Source: an uncultured Prevotellaceae bacterium (GTDB lineage: Bacteria > Bacteroidota > Bacteroidia > Bacteroidales > Bacteroidaceae). From it: a stretch of DNA of 64,000 nucleotides. Position numbers and translations under genes: made by a program. A model generated the notes under the pieces. It saw only the letters and a list, made by a program, of their open reading frames with translations. It was not told the origin of the DNA and did not search any database. The stretch lies in the NCBI GenBank assembly GCA_902767775.1, contig CACXIP010000005.1, forward strand, positions 124,001 through 188,000, in the 5' to 3' direction. Position 1 is the first letter of the stretch. Every line of letters begins with the position of its first letter. Shown one piece after another: positions 1 to 10,200 of this stretch.

Positions 1-775
1 CGCCTATGCCACCAAAGGAGATATCACCGACGAACTACAGCAGAAAGACGTGACGGTAGGAGACGGGGAGACCGACTTGGGAATCATCAGTTGGACGCCT
101 ACATGCTATGAGCAAAAACTATTTCAGATAGGCGAGAACAACAGGATGAGCGACGGGTTCCATCTGAGCGACACCTTGCGCAACTACGGGTTGTGGAACT
201 TGGTGCCTGCGTCACTCACCTATCGGGTGGGAGAAAGCAATCCGAAGACTGACTGGTGGTATGCACAGACACACAACGGCACTTGGACAATAGAGTTTGA
301 TTGTCCCCAGACATACACAGGTAATGCCTATTTCACCGTTTCCGTCGCTGGTGCAGCCAACAAGCCCAAGGTGGCGGTAAAGGTGAACGGGACGACAAGA
401 ACGACATGGAGTTTCCCCAACAACGATGCTGGCATTTACCGCAGTGCCGTTCTGGGTGGCAGACACCAAGTGAAGACTTGCACCTTCCCGGCTACCTTGC
501 TGAAAAAAGGCACCAACAAAATCGACCTGACCATGTCGGGAATCAGTAGCAACGGAGGAGTGATGTATGACTGTCTTAAACTGGAGGTGGGACCTAAAGT
601 CACCGATGGCATCTCTCCAATGGAAATTGCCGGCAACAACAGCATCACCACCATCTACACCCTCAGTGGCGTCTGCATAGGCACCTTCAACAATCAGTCA
701 CTCAGCGAACTGCCGCTGCCTAAAGGCATCTATATCTTCAAACAAGGAACGAAATCCGGAAAGTTCGCAAAGTAA
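1..775 (+). CDS. Rhamnogalacturonan lyase (PL4-like), C-terminal part
   Basis: The frame is open to the window edge, so the N-terminal catalytic part lies outside; the first in-frame start-like codon (GTG at 50) is probably internal. What remains reads IGENNRMSDGFHLSD, then YRVGESNPKTDWWYAQ and a beta-sandwich ending near residue 185. This matches the C-terminal fn3/CBM-like part of family 4 rhamnogalacturonan lyases, which cleave the rhamnose-galacturonate backbone of pectin by beta-elimination. The last ~50 residues (IYTLSGVCIG ... LPKGIYIFKQG) form the short C-terminal sorting-like tail of secreted Prevotella proteins, so the enzyme is probably exported. The family call rests on remembered motifs and lacks the catalytic domain. 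Confidence 0.7.
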   Translation, partial: AYATKGDITDELQQKDVTVGDGETDLGIISWTPTCYEQKLFQIGENNRMSDGFHLSDTLRNYGLWNLVPASLTYRVGESNPKTDWWYAQTHNGTWTIEFDCPQTYTGNAYFTVSVAGAANKPKVAVKVNGTTRTTWSFPNNDAGIYRSAVLGGRHQVKTCTFPATLLKKGTNKIDLTMSGISSNGGVMYDCLKLEVGPKVTDGISPMEIAGNNSITTIYTLSGVCIGTFNNQSLSELPLPKGIYIFKQGTKSGKFAK

Positions 776-922
776 ACATTTGCGACGACCATCCTTTTCC
801 CGCTTTCATCACCACCCTCTGCAGCGATGGGGTATGGTGAGCATTATATGTTTCGCTGGTTCTTTTTTACTTTTCTGGCATCTATTAGTGGATAAAGTGT
901 CCCGGACAGACTTATTGCTATC

Positions 923-1165
923 TTAAAACGGTGCATTAGTTATTTCAGCTAATCTACTCCCCAATACGGCATGGTTGTAATAGGCACGAACTTCTTTCAA
1001 TCCGCTGATGACATAGTATTCGGAGTTGTAACTTCGGCCAAAACCTTTCAATTGGGGGAAAATATACCACACCCAATGAGAACGTTTAAAACCATCATTT
1101 ACATCGTTATAAAAGAAATAAAAGAAATACTTATAATCCTTTGAAATGTCAAAATTCTGTAATTT
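923..1165 (-). pseudogene. DUF1810-family gene fragment
   Basis: On the minus strand this stretch encodes about 80 residues including SHWVWYIFPQLKGFG, then YYVISGLKEV and YYNHAVLGSRLAE, ending in TAA at 923-925. These are the conserved blocks of DUF1810 proteins (HWMWYIFPQ ... HPVLG.RL.E). No start codon is available: the frame runs back into the 3' end of the 743-residue membrane protein gene and meets a stop. The usual family length is about 140 residues, so both ends are incomplete. It looks like a remnant cut when the neighbouring gene was placed here. Nothing else was recognised in 776-922. Confidence 0.65.
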
Positions 1166-3380
1166 GGCGGCTGTCGCCCAAAATAATGAGTTGGATAAAT
1201 ATGCCTATGAACATGGCGATGAAAGAAAACATGATGAGAAAGTTGGGCAAGATAAAAAACTGCAAGCCCTTTTCAAAAGGCCCCCACACTGCTGCTATGG
1301 GTAATTTCTCATTATTATCTTTCAGATGACATACATTCACAAGATTATATACCTTACCACTCATTGTTGTTGTATCTTCTGTAACTTTTTCCATAATTAA
1401 GCCTCCATTATTTGGATTGTTAACGTACTCCGTATAAAAGTTATTGAGGACATCACTTCGTTCCATGTATTTTGCACCAAGGAAATCAATGATGAAAAAT
1501 CCAACTATCAACGAGATGGTGTAACTAATAATCAATGATTCAAGACTACGTAATACCTTTTTCCAAGTTGGGATAGATGGGGTAATACGATTGATTTCAT
1601 ACATGATGAATAAGAATACAATAACCGATATTAATATAGCATGGCGCCAACTGGGCATAGAATCAAAAAAGCTGGCATAAAGATCAAATCCCGCGGACAA
1701 AGTAAACCAAGCCAGAGTGATTGAAGCTACTGCACGTGGAAGAAGAAGGTGTAGTTTTGCCACAAAATCAAATTTTGGCAAATTAAAGAATTTAGAACAA
1801 TAATAATTCCATAAAAACAAGAAAATGAAGAAGACCAAACCAATTAAAATGAATCCCCAACCAACAGGAAAGAGTTTACTGAGAACAATGTAGCCTGCTA
1901 CCCCAGCTATACAAGTGCTAATAATCAAAAAAGAAAGGCGTTTTATTACAATTCTGTTACGAGCAGCTACCAATTCTCCCCATTCATCGTCTTTTTCTTG
2001 TTTAACTGTTTTCCATAATCGTAACACGGTTCTTAACAAAATAAGTAATACCACAAATATAACAATTTTGATCCAAACTGATAATTCAGACCACGAGACG
2101 TTTGATGGCATATAGATTATCCAACTAAGGATTAGAACCTGTAGAAAACTACTAATGGTATTTGACCCTCGGAAAAAATGCAGATGCAGCACATCATTAA
2201 AATCGTAGCGTTTGAGAAACCATTGGGATGCTTTTTCTCGAGAAAGATTTCGCAACATCACCATATCAATGGATTTTGGGTCGTCATTTTTCTCCAATTG
2301 TAAAAGATCAACCAAAGTATCTGAATTACAGATATGAGGCACAACGCTTTCTTTTTGATTATCTTCTGTCTTTCTATACTCTTCTGTCTTAAAACATACG
2401 CGTTTCATTTCTTCTTCTGGTTCAGCAAACCAAGATGGCCATGACTCGAATTGGTTTGTTCCCAAAAAGGAATTCTTCATTTTCTTGAGCATCCCTCTTA
2501 ATTTATAATAATCTTTTGGATGGTTTTTCACAAAAAAGACCTCGGCTTGGGGAGACATGATATCTTCCATCCATAGACTTTCTGCTTGGAATAATTCTTT
2601 CGCAGGAAATGTGGTTATGGATTGGAGAGCTTTATTACTAATATCTTCTTTTTTATTTTTTGCAGCCACAATGGCTTTTCGTGTCATTATGCGTAAATAG
2701 TAATATTCACATTTATGCATCAAGGCAGAAAAAAAGAAATCTGACATCAACCCTGAATACATCTGCTGATAATAAATGCTATTTTGAAACACGTCTGAGT
2801 GTTTAAGGTCAAACATAAAATCAAGAAACAGCTTACGAAGAAATATAACTACATTACTATCATCTTCCAAAAGTCGAATGCAACCTTTATTATCAATATC
2901 CATCAACCAAAGGGTTGAGAAAGAAGGAGATTGGTTGACGTCTTTGCTTTTTTCTCCATCAGCTTTTGGTGTGTTTTCTCCCTTCATTTTTATAAGGGAG
3001 TTATGCGCTTTAATCACTTTTTCTAAATCAATGCCTCCACAACTATTGTTTATTACTATATCATTACTATCTTGAGGGGTTGCATCATTACTTTTTGGGT
3101 ATTTGGGATAAGAATTGTAGATATTCTGTATGGTTGAAGACAAGTTATTAGTGGCATCATTAGTGTATGGCAATTCCATAATTACCCAAGGTGTGTTACC
3201 TTTGACATCCTTATTAGCATCATTATGCAAATAAAAACGCACTGAATTATTTGTAATGGCAACACTGATAGAAAAAATGCAGGAATCTTTGGCTGGAAGG
3301 TCCGTGTAGTCAAAGATGGAGATAACGTTTTCCACCTTTTTGTATAAAGAATTAAAACTAAAAAAACAACCTGGTTTCAT
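1149..3380 (-). CDS. Large multi-pass membrane protein, unknown function
   Basis: A 743-residue protein that I cannot assign to a family. The first ~400 residues are soluble, charged and Asn/Lys-rich with no signal peptide. From about residue 408 onward there are roughly eight hydrophobic segments; one pair is split by a charged linker (KQEKDDEWGELVAARNR), and the last, at about 708-735, ends in ILGDSRQITEF. The gene is strikingly A+T-rich compared with the flanking sugar-enzyme genes and lies between two truncated genes, which suggests horizontal arrival. It is transcribed away from the vWA/tubulin/calpain operon. Membership of that system is possible from proximity only. Confidence 0.75.
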   Translation of the reverse strand: MKPGCFFSFNSLYKKVENVISIFDYTDLPAKDSCIFSISVAITNNSVRFYLHNDANKDVKGNTPWVIMELPYTNDATNNLSSTIQNIYNSYPKYPKSNDATPQDSNDIVINNSCGGIDLEKVIKAHNSLIKMKGENTPKADGEKSKDVNQSPSFSTLWLMDIDNKGCIRLLEDDSNVVIFLRKLFLDFMFDLKHSDVFQNSIYYQQMYSGLMSDFFFSALMHKCEYYYLRIMTRKAIVAAKNKKEDISNKALQSITTFPAKELFQAESLWMEDIMSPQAEVFFVKNHPKDYYKLRGMLKKMKNSFLGTNQFESWPSWFAEPEEEMKRVCFKTEEYRKTEDNQKESVVPHICNSDTLVDLLQLEKNDDPKSIDMVMLRNLSREKASQWFLKRYDFNDVLHLHFFRGSNTISSFLQVLILSWIIYMPSNVSWSELSVWIKIVIFVVLLILLRTVLRLWKTVKQEKDDEWGELVAARNRIVIKRLSFLIISTCIAGVAGYIVLSKLFPVGWGFILIGLVFFIFLFLWNYYCSKFFNLPKFDFVAKLHLLLPRAVASITLAWFTLSAGFDLYASFFDSMPSWRHAILISVIVFLFIMYEINRITPSIPTWKKVLRSLESLIISYTISLIVGFFIIDFLGAKYMERSDVLNNFYTEYVNNPNNGGLIMEKVTEDTTTMSGKVYNLVNVCHLKDNNEKLPIAAVWGPFEKGLQFFILPNFLIMFSFIAMFIGIFIQLIILGDSRQITEF

Positions 3381-3479
3381 ATAAAAAAGTAATTTATTAG
3401 TTATTCTATAATTCTAAATCCCACAGTACTTTATCAAAATTGCACGCTCGTTGATGAGCGTGTACTTCTTTGGAGAAGA

Positions 3480-3644
3480 CTATATGGAGGATATGAAGAG
3501 CCAAAACATGTATGAAGAAAAAACATAGATGTCTGCTGCAATATGGAATATCCGAGTAGTATTATAGACCAAGGCAAAACCTATCCCCAACAGCGAATAA
3601 AGGATTCCTGTTATCAGTCCGTTGATGATGAATTGCCAAATCAT
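3480..3644 (-). pseudogene. LivH-like permease N-terminal fragment (54 codons)
   Basis: An ATG at 3644 opens 54 codons reading QFIINGLITGILYSLLGIG, then FALVYNTTRIFHIA, ending in TAG at 3480-3482. This resembles the first transmembrane segments of LivH-type branched-chain amino acid ABC permeases (INGL..G..YALIALG..LIY...), which are normally about 290 residues. The rest of the permease and its partners are absent. A good promoter box lies just upstream, so a short hydrophobic peptide could still be made. A truncated gene is more likely than a real small membrane protein. The rest of the gap 3381-3838 holds only promoters and A+T-rich sequence. Confidence 0.5.
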
Positions 3645-3670
3645 AGGTGTGTCGTTCAAATACTATGATG

Positions 3671-3678
3671 CAAATTTA
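3671..3678 (-). promoter_or_regulatory. Bacteroidetes -7 promoter box (TAAATTTG)
   Basis: The minus strand reads TAAATTTG, matching the TAnnTTTG element used by the primary sigma factor of Bacteroidetes, about 27 bases before the ATG of the LivH-like fragment. It suggests that the truncated permease gene kept its own promoter. Confidence 0.5.
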
Positions 3679-3807
3679 CAAAAAAATCACATTCGACAAG
3701 AATTTTTGAGTTTTTCTTTTTATCAACTATCTTTATTATATGCTGTTTTTTTTAATCCGACTGTGTTATATTTTTCATTATTTTTTCCTCTTTATATTAA
3801 AATTCAC

Positions 3808-3815
3808 TATATTTG
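3808..3815 (+). promoter_or_regulatory. Bacteroidetes -7 box (TATATTTG) for lipoprotein/patatin pair
   Basis: TATATTTG followed by CAAAC lies 23 bases before the ATG of the lipoprotein gene at 3839 and fits TAnnTTTG. It would drive the overlapping lipoprotein and patatin genes as one transcript. Confidence 0.6.
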
Positions 3816-3838
3816 CAAACAATTACCATTAAAAGATT

Positions 3839-4294
3839 ATGAAAAAGACTGCCCATGAAATTCACATTGTGTTCTGCATGTGTGTCTGCATGTTGTTAGT
3901 AGCCTGCGACAGCAACACCAACATCATTCCTTTTTTAAGCTCTGACGTCAAATCGGAAGAGTTCTATCAGCATATGCTGGAGCAGTTTTGCCAGGAGCAC
4001 TACGACAACCTTTACAAGGACTTTTGGGGAAAGAGGAAATACCAAGCCGGTTCTCTTAGAATTGACAGTGTCCGGCCTATCGGGGAGCGCGAGGTGAACA
4101 TATACGGTAAACATGATTTTGATGGACGAATCATTGGTTTGAAGCATCCTAACCGTGAGTTTAAGGCCAATATCCTTGAGACCAAGAATAACTCCCACGT
4201 ATACATCATTACTTTCGAGAAAGAAAGCAAGAAGATTATCTCAGGGAAACCATACTGGGAAGCACGAACAAAGAAATTTTATTATGAAGAATAA
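3839..4294 (+). CDS. Small lipoprotein, unknown function
   Basis: 151 residues beginning with a lipoprotein signal (hydrophobic stretch ending LLVACDS, lipobox Cys near residue 23). The mature part is mixed alpha/beta with no motif I recognise. The gene overlaps the following patatin gene by 11 bases and shares its promoter, so the two are translationally coupled and their products, both lipid-anchored, may work together in the envelope. Confidence 0.7.
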   Translation: MKKTAHEIHIVFCMCVCMLLVACDSNTNIIPFLSSDVKSEEFYQHMLEQFCQEHYDNLYKDFWGKRKYQAGSLRIDSVRPIGEREVNIYGKHDFDGRIIGLKHPNREFKANILETKNNSHVYIITFEKESKKIISGKPYWEARTKKFYYEE

Positions 4295-5174
4295 GTATGC
4301 ACATATCATCATAGGAGCATGTCTCCTGCTGACAATCATTGGCTGCACGACTCCGAAGATAGGCATAGTTTTTGGAGGAGGAGGTGCCAAGGGTGCTGCC
4401 GAGGTGGGAGTTCTGAAAGTGCTGGAGGAAGCTGGCATCAAGGCCGACTATATTGTGGGCAACAGTATGGGTGCGGTGATAGGAGGATTGTATGCGGCCG
4501 GATACACTGCCGATGAAATCGAGGAAATGCTGTTGAAGGAAGAATGGATGTGGGTGTTTGACGAGAAGAAACTATTCACTATCTTCAGCGACAAACGTTA
4601 TCCAACCGGTTTGGTCAGTGGTCCGTATTTCCGAGAACAATTGGACAAAGTCCTCACTGCCAAGGGCGCACATCTTTTTCACCATATCAAGACCCCATTT
4701 GTATGCGTGGCGACGGATTTGAGCAAGCATCCTTTCGAGGAGGTAGACATGTCGGAAGGTGTTGTGGCTGAGGCGATACGCATCTCCATGGCATATCCCG
4801 TTCCCGGCAATGCACCCATCAAAATGGACGGCAAGGAACTGGCAGACGGAGGCATCGTCAACAACCTGCCAGTGGATGTTGCCAGAAAGATGGGAGCCGA
4901 TATTGTCATCGCCATCGACTTAGAGCAAGGCGGCAACGATTTCAATATCGGAATACCAACCATAGAAGCCATCACAGAGTGGTTGAACACACGGCCCGAT
5001 ATTGAGAAACGCCTCAAGAACATCGATGATGCCGACATTTACATCCACCCCAACCTGACTGGATTCAGCATCAAGGATTATGCCCCCGACAGTATGTCCA
5101 AAATGATTGAAATCGGTATAAAAACAGCAAGAGAACAATTTGAGCAACTTGCTGAAATTGGAAGAAATCGGTAG
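4284..5174 (+). CDS. Patatin-like phospholipase, lipoprotein
   Basis: 296 residues from the ATG at 4284. This start is chosen because it gives a proper lipoprotein signal (LLLTIIGC, Cys21); the longer frame from 4155 does not. All patatin motifs are present: glycine-rich oxyanion loop GGGGAKG (31-37), nucleophile elbow GNSMG (Ser61) and the catalytic Asp188 in ADGG. The family hydrolyses acyl esters of membrane lipids; RssA/YlbK-type bacterial members have this size. It overlaps the upstream lipoprotein gene and lies just before the vWA/tubulin operon, which has its own promoter. An envelope housekeeping role is as likely as a role in the neighbouring system. Confidence 0.85.
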   Translation: MKNKYAHIIIGACLLLTIIGCTTPKIGIVFGGGGAKGAAEVGVLKVLEEAGIKADYIVGNSMGAVIGGLYAAGYTADEIEEMLLKEEWMWVFDEKKLFTIFSDKRYPTGLVSGPYFREQLDKVLTAKGAHLFHHIKTPFVCVATDLSKHPFEEVDMSEGVVAEAIRISMAYPVPGNAPIKMDGKELADGGIVNNLPVDVARKMGADIVIAIDLEQGGNDFNIGIPTIEAITEWLNTRPDIEKRLKNIDDADIYIHPNLTGFSIKDYAPDSMSKMIEIGIKTAREQFEQLAEIGRNR

Positions 5175-5209
5175 ATGAAGCAAAAAATAATCAAAAAGGA
5201 GAAATTTTA

Positions 5210-5241
5210 TTTGCATATAAAAAAAAAAGAATTTATATTTG
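5210..5241 (+). promoter_or_regulatory. Promoter of the vWA-adaptor-tubulin operon
   Basis: A TTTG at 5210-5213 and TATATTTG at 5234-5241 are separated by 20 bases, the spacing expected for Bacteroidetes -33/-7 elements. The region is very A/T-rich and leaves a leader of about 45-50 bases before the ATG at 5294. Confidence 0.7.
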
Positions 5242-5293
5242 CACAAATCCATATTGACAATCTAATTAAATACGTAAAAAACATAATCTTTCT

Positions 5294-6298
5294 ATGAGAA
5301 AATTTTTTCTTTTTTTTATTGGTTTGTTTATTTGTTTTGTTCAAAACCTAAAAGCAGAAGATGCTAACAATCCATATGTGCATTGTATTGTCCTTGACAA
5401 AACAATGTCGATGATTGGGCATGGAGGCACCAATATATGGTCTGATGTTCAGAATTATTGTTATGAATGGATAGATGGTATCCCAGAGTCTTCAACGGTC
5501 TTGTTTTTCACTTTCGACCAAAAACTAAATGGCCCTCAGAAGTTTGTCATTAATTCTGATAGCGACAAAAAAAAGTTCAAGGAGGCGGTGAAGAATGTCA
5601 AAGTTGATGGTCAGCGCACTTGGATTTCTTCAAACCTCAACGATGTGGTGAAACATATTCATGACAACTACCCTAAATCCAAATACAATTGTAGGATATA
5701 CTTGGTAACCGATGGAAAGGAGGAACAACCACAGGCTGACTTTGCTGGTGTGTTACGCAATTATGGTAGTTGGAGAGGTGATTACGATTATTTATATTAT
5801 GTAGACTTGCGTGACTTGGCTCCACAAGAGACAAAAGATGCCTTGGATAAGGCTTCTGGTGCAGATTATGGTAAAGGCTTCACCCAATTCTTGACCATTA
5901 ACCCTTTGTTTAAGGATATCTTTTTAACTTTGGGAAAAAAAACATTCGAACAACATTTCATAGTCCCCAATGAGAATATTTTCTCGGACATGCCGTTTGA
6001 TATCAAATTAGGATCAGTAAAAGCGATTGGGGGAAACACCACACCCAACGTTTCCATAACCCCTTCCAGGAACATCACCAAAAGTGATATGAAAAAGATG
6101 GAGGAAGGGAAGTTCAAGTTGACCTTCAATGTTGATTTCACCAACTCCACCCCGTGTGAATGTGACATTGTCGTAAAGTTGGAGGGACGTAATCAAAAAG
6201 ACAAAGTCGTCAATTTTGAACCAGGGGAATTCACCATCAAGGTCAGAAAGAAAAAGGCCCCCATGGTGACAGTCAAAAATGGCATAGGTTGGCATTAA
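5294..6298 (+). CDS. Secreted von Willebrand factor A domain protein
   Basis: 334 residues with an N-terminal signal peptide (cleavage near LKA-ED, residue 21). A vWA fold follows with a recognisable metal site: LDKTMS (Asp35-Ser39, DxTxS instead of the usual DxSxS), a downstream RTWISSNLNDV segment and VTDGKEE. The C-terminal third (about 215-334) looks like beta-sandwich. vWA domains bind protein partners through the metal. It is the first gene of the operon, 31 bases before the adaptor gene. A vWA protein next to a tubulin/FtsZ-like protein is a known association (predicted membrane-remodelling system with the second FtsZ-like family). Periplasmic sensing or scaffolding is inference. Confidence 0.8.
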   Translation: MRKFFLFFIGLFICFVQNLKAEDANNPYVHCIVLDKTMSMIGHGGTNIWSDVQNYCYEWIDGIPESSTVLFFTFDQKLNGPQKFVINSDSDKKKFKEAVKNVKVDGQRTWISSNLNDVVKHIHDNYPKSKYNCRIYLVTDGKEEQPQADFAGVLRNYGSWRGDYDYLYYVDLRDLAPQETKDALDKASGADYGKGFTQFLTINPLFKDIFLTLGKKTFEQHFIVPNENIFSDMPFDIKLGSVKAIGGNTTPNVSITPSRNITKSDMKKMEEGKFKLTFNVDFTNSTPCECDIVVKLEGRNQKDKVVNFEPGEFTIKVRKKKAPMVTVKNGIGWH

Positions 6299-6329
6299 AT
6301 CAAACAGCAATCAAAATACAGGAATAGGG

Positions 6330-7133
6330 ATGAAAAAGAGTTTTGTTTTTATAGTTCTAATGGCCTTTGCCTGCATGACTGTGACGGCCGAGGTGTTGAA
6401 TAAGGGAGAAGAATTTGTCAAACGGTTGGAATTGGAGTTCGATGAACAAGCCAAGGCCGACAATGTTTTCATCACATGGAAACTCAGTGGTGATTGGGAA
6501 AAATTTGATTATAGCTTTTCGCAAGGTACGCTGAAGGAAAACAAATATACCATTCGGGCGAAAGATTATAAGAACTTTGTCGATGGGAATGAAGGAATCA
6601 CCTTGATTGTCAATGGCAAGTCTGACACAAAAGCCGGTGACTACACGCTTTCCATGCGCGTTACTGACGTTACGGAAGATTTGATTTTCTCAAAGGATGT
6701 GCTGAATGCTGACTTCAAAATCAGTTATGTACTTCCGCCACCTCCACCATTGTGGAAGCGAATTCTCCCTTATGCCATAGCCCTGATAGCTTTGATAATT
6801 CTGACTTTACTTGTACTGCATTTTTCTGCCAAATTCCCCAATTGCATGTTGCAGTTAGGAAATGATGTGGTGGAACTCAAGGGGCGTAAGAAAATCTCGG
6901 TGAGAAAAGAACTGGAAAACCTGGGCAGAACAGTGGGCGCGGATATGGATGTGGTGTTGGTGAAAAAACGTTTCGTGTCTTACCAGGGACCGACGATTAA
7001 GGAGATAAAAGGTTGTGAGTTGAAACGTGCCGATGGTTCACCGCTTGAAATAGGTGATTCCATATATCCCGATGAGACCATATTCGGGTTGAAAGACTCC
7101 ATGGGTAATGATATCATCATTCGCCAATGTTAA
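6330..7133 (+). CDS. Single-pass membrane adaptor, unknown family
   Basis: 267 residues: signal peptide (1-20), a predicted periplasmic beta-rich domain (about 21-135), a Pro-rich linker (PPPPPLW), one transmembrane helix (about 146-166) and a ~100-residue cytoplasmic domain containing VRKELENLGRTVGADMDVV. The layout would link the periplasmic vWA protein to the cytosolic tubulin-like protein encoded next. No family was recognised; the cytoplasmic part lacks FHA motifs. Spacing in the operon (31 bases before, about 120 after) supports co-transcription. The bridging role is inferred from topology only. Confidence 0.7.
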   Translation: MKKSFVFIVLMAFACMTVTAEVLNKGEEFVKRLELEFDEQAKADNVFITWKLSGDWEKFDYSFSQGTLKENKYTIRAKDYKNFVDGNEGITLIVNGKSDTKAGDYTLSMRVTDVTEDLIFSKDVLNADFKISYVLPPPPPLWKRILPYAIALIALIILTLLVLHFSAKFPNCMLQLGNDVVELKGRKKISVRKELENLGRTVGADMDVVLVKKRFVSYQGPTIKEIKGCELKRADGSPLEIGDSIYPDETIFGLKDSMGNDIIIRQC

Positions 7134-7252
7134 AACAAATCTACAGATACCAAATGGGCACATCGGATAAGAATGCGTGTGAAATCATAAATGAGTGATT
7201 AACGAACAATATACAAAAATCAATAAAATAACAACAAAAAACCTATAAGATT

Positions 7253-10200
7253 ATGGCAAAAGACATTTCTAGAACATTGATTATCGGCCTCGGTGGTACT
7301 GGCCAGTCGGTCATTCGCGAAGTAAGGAAGAGGTTGTTCAGAAGATACGGATATGTGCCTGAGTTGGTGAAATTCCTTTCATTCGATACAGATCAGCTTG
7401 ATTATGAAGACACCCCTTTCAAATATTATTATAATGGAGAAAACCATGAGACTAAATTGTACAATATACAGGATGCAGAATTCAAGCAAATTGGACGTCC
7501 TAGACTAGCTGTGTTGAGGACTGACCCGGTTTGTCAGAATTTGAATTTCGACAAATTGGAAAGAATTTATGGCTTGACAAACGGAGTAGGCGCCAATGGT
7601 TACAGAATAATGGGAAGAGCTCATTTCTTGTTTAATTCTCAAGAAATAATGACTGTGCTTATTAATACAGTTAATGAGCTTAAGAATTCGCAACAATTGG
7701 CAGATGCGGCAGGCCGTAATGGCTTCAATGTTGTTCCCGGCGTAAACGTGTATATTGTTGCGTCACTTGCCGGCGGTACAGGAAGCAGTGCTTTTATGGA
7801 TCTTTCCAGAATGTTGCAACATGCAGGAATAACAGTTGTTGATAATAATGCGGATGCAATGTCCGATAGGATTTATGGCGTATTTTATCTGCCATCGTTT
7901 TTTAGAACCAAGCCTAACACTCCCAACATCATGGTAAATACTTACGTTGCACTTTCCGAATTAGACCATGCCCTTAATCTTTCTGGTATGGCCGAGGGCT
8001 CCGAAGAACGAGATAACGATAATAACAGTTATAATGGCGATACAGGCATCAATTACCCGGTAAGATTTTCCAATGTCTTTTTAGTGGATAAGACCACAAA
8101 AAAGGGTAATAAACATGAATTTAAAGAAGCTTCAAGTTATGTAGGCTCGTTCTTGGCAGCATGCATTGCTGCAGACGATCAAAAATTGGAATCCACCTTT
8201 TCCAATTCAACTCATGTATTAAGAGATTTAGATGGTAAAAAGCAGTTCTATAGTGGTATGGGGTACTGCGAAATCCGATTGAATCGCCAGAATTTGGTGA
8301 AGTATCTTCTCAATCGTCAACTTCGCGCGAGCTTGTTGAAATTCAAGGATGGAGATGCTGATTTCAGCATGGACGAAGTTGCAGACAAGTTTATAGAAGA
8401 CAATCAACTGAATGAAGGAATCAAACCACAAAACGAGGGGGAAGAAGATACTCGTCCTCAGCTGAATCAACTGATTGACTCGATATATAAAATTGAAGAC
8501 AAGAGGTTCGTGAATCAGGTGATGTCCATACCTGCGACAGGGAAAGATGCGAGTGCTGACATCGTGAGAAACCGTGACAACTTTTTGACTGCTATTAAAG
8601 CACAAGTCACGTCGGCCCTTGATAATTTTGCAGAAAGGAAGAGAACGATTTCCACCAATCTTAAGAACTTGCTTGATGAATACCAGGCAAAAGAATGCTT
8701 TGGCAGGTTCCCCGACCTTGCCAAACGGCTTCGTTTGTCATTTACATTGATGAAAGAAGGCCTTGAGGAGGAAATTGCCGAACACGAAAAGCAAGAGCAG
8801 AATGTATTAGAGAGTCTTCAGTCAGACTGGAATTTCATCAAAAATAACCATGGTAAGGGTTTTTGGGGGGGATTATTTGGCGACAGCAAAGAGGACGCTC
8901 AGAAACGAAGGATAGCTGTATACAGGAACAAAGTGCAAGGTCTTGGCACAGATGCCAATCCCACTCTCTGCCGATTGGCACTTGAGAAAGCCAGGAAGGA
9001 AGAGGCTGTCAAGGTTTATAAAAAGTTGATAGAAATCGTTACTTCTTACTACAAGGAGGATGAAGTGGAAAAGAAGGGAAAGAAAACTCTTGACGTTTCA
9101 GGCACCTTCTTGGACGTGATGAGCTCTTTCGACCAACTGAATAGGTTGATTCTTGCCGAAAACGAGGCATATAAACCCGCCAAGGAGGCAAAGAATGAGA
9201 CCATTTTGATTGATGCCTATTTCAAGGAATACTTTGAAAAAAACGACGGCAGAGCCTTCGAATTCACTGAAGCCTTATGTGCAAACTTGTATGGGCAATT
9301 CTCCAAGATCCTCTCCGATGAGAATCCGTTGGGCAATAACACAGTAGGGAACTTGAGAAATCACTTGATGGCAGCGTTGCCTGACACGGCGCTTATCAAG
9401 AAAATCCAAACTTATCAGATGTCTTTGGATCAATTATTCATCGAGTGTTTTGGCGTAGCAAGAGGGATTCAGGATTCAAGAGATTTCGACAGGTATCCTC
9501 ACCTGACTATTTTCAGCCAACTAAAAGCCTTGTTCGACCCGCTTTGGAATTATGGGGAATTTAGAGGAGGCAATTCTCTTCAACCAGAAATTGCATGCAT
9601 GGTGGGTGTTTATGATGACCAATTCCATATTTTGGACAAAAATAATGGCTACAATCGTTACCTTCCCAAAGCTCACAGTTTTGAATTTGTGAATGTGGGC
9701 GATCCAGATATGATACTCTTTATGCTACAAGAAGGAGCCATTCCAGGATTTACATTAAGAGATATTTCCATTTGGAAAGGAGACTATGATAGTAAAAAAC
9801 AGTTTATTTATTCCTTCTCAGATCAGCGCCTTGAAGGTATTGATATGTTAGTTCCTGAAGCTTTGGACGAGAATGGCGAAATCGCCTGGGCTTATGGTTG
9901 GCTGTTCGGCTTGATCAAATATGAACACGGTAGGGTAAGAGTTAAACCATCGGCTAAATATATGAGAAATAACCGTCTCGTAAAGGATAATTATGAATGT
10001 TATGATTATTTTGGAATCAAGATTCAAAATCCTTCAGATTTAGCCAAATGCCACCGCGAGTTTATCAGAGACAAGGAGTTGTTCCAAGACATCTACGATC
10101 AAGCTATGGTTTTACTGAAAAGTGATCCGAATAGAAACATTGTGAGGATTGCCCATTGGGTAAACGATGATGAAATGTGGGCGGTTGCCATTAGAGGAAA

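Noticed and set aside
4155-4283. Longer N-terminus for the patatin gene
   Set aside because: It overlaps the lipoprotein gene deeply and would bury the lipoprotein signal; the ATG at 4284 is the better start.
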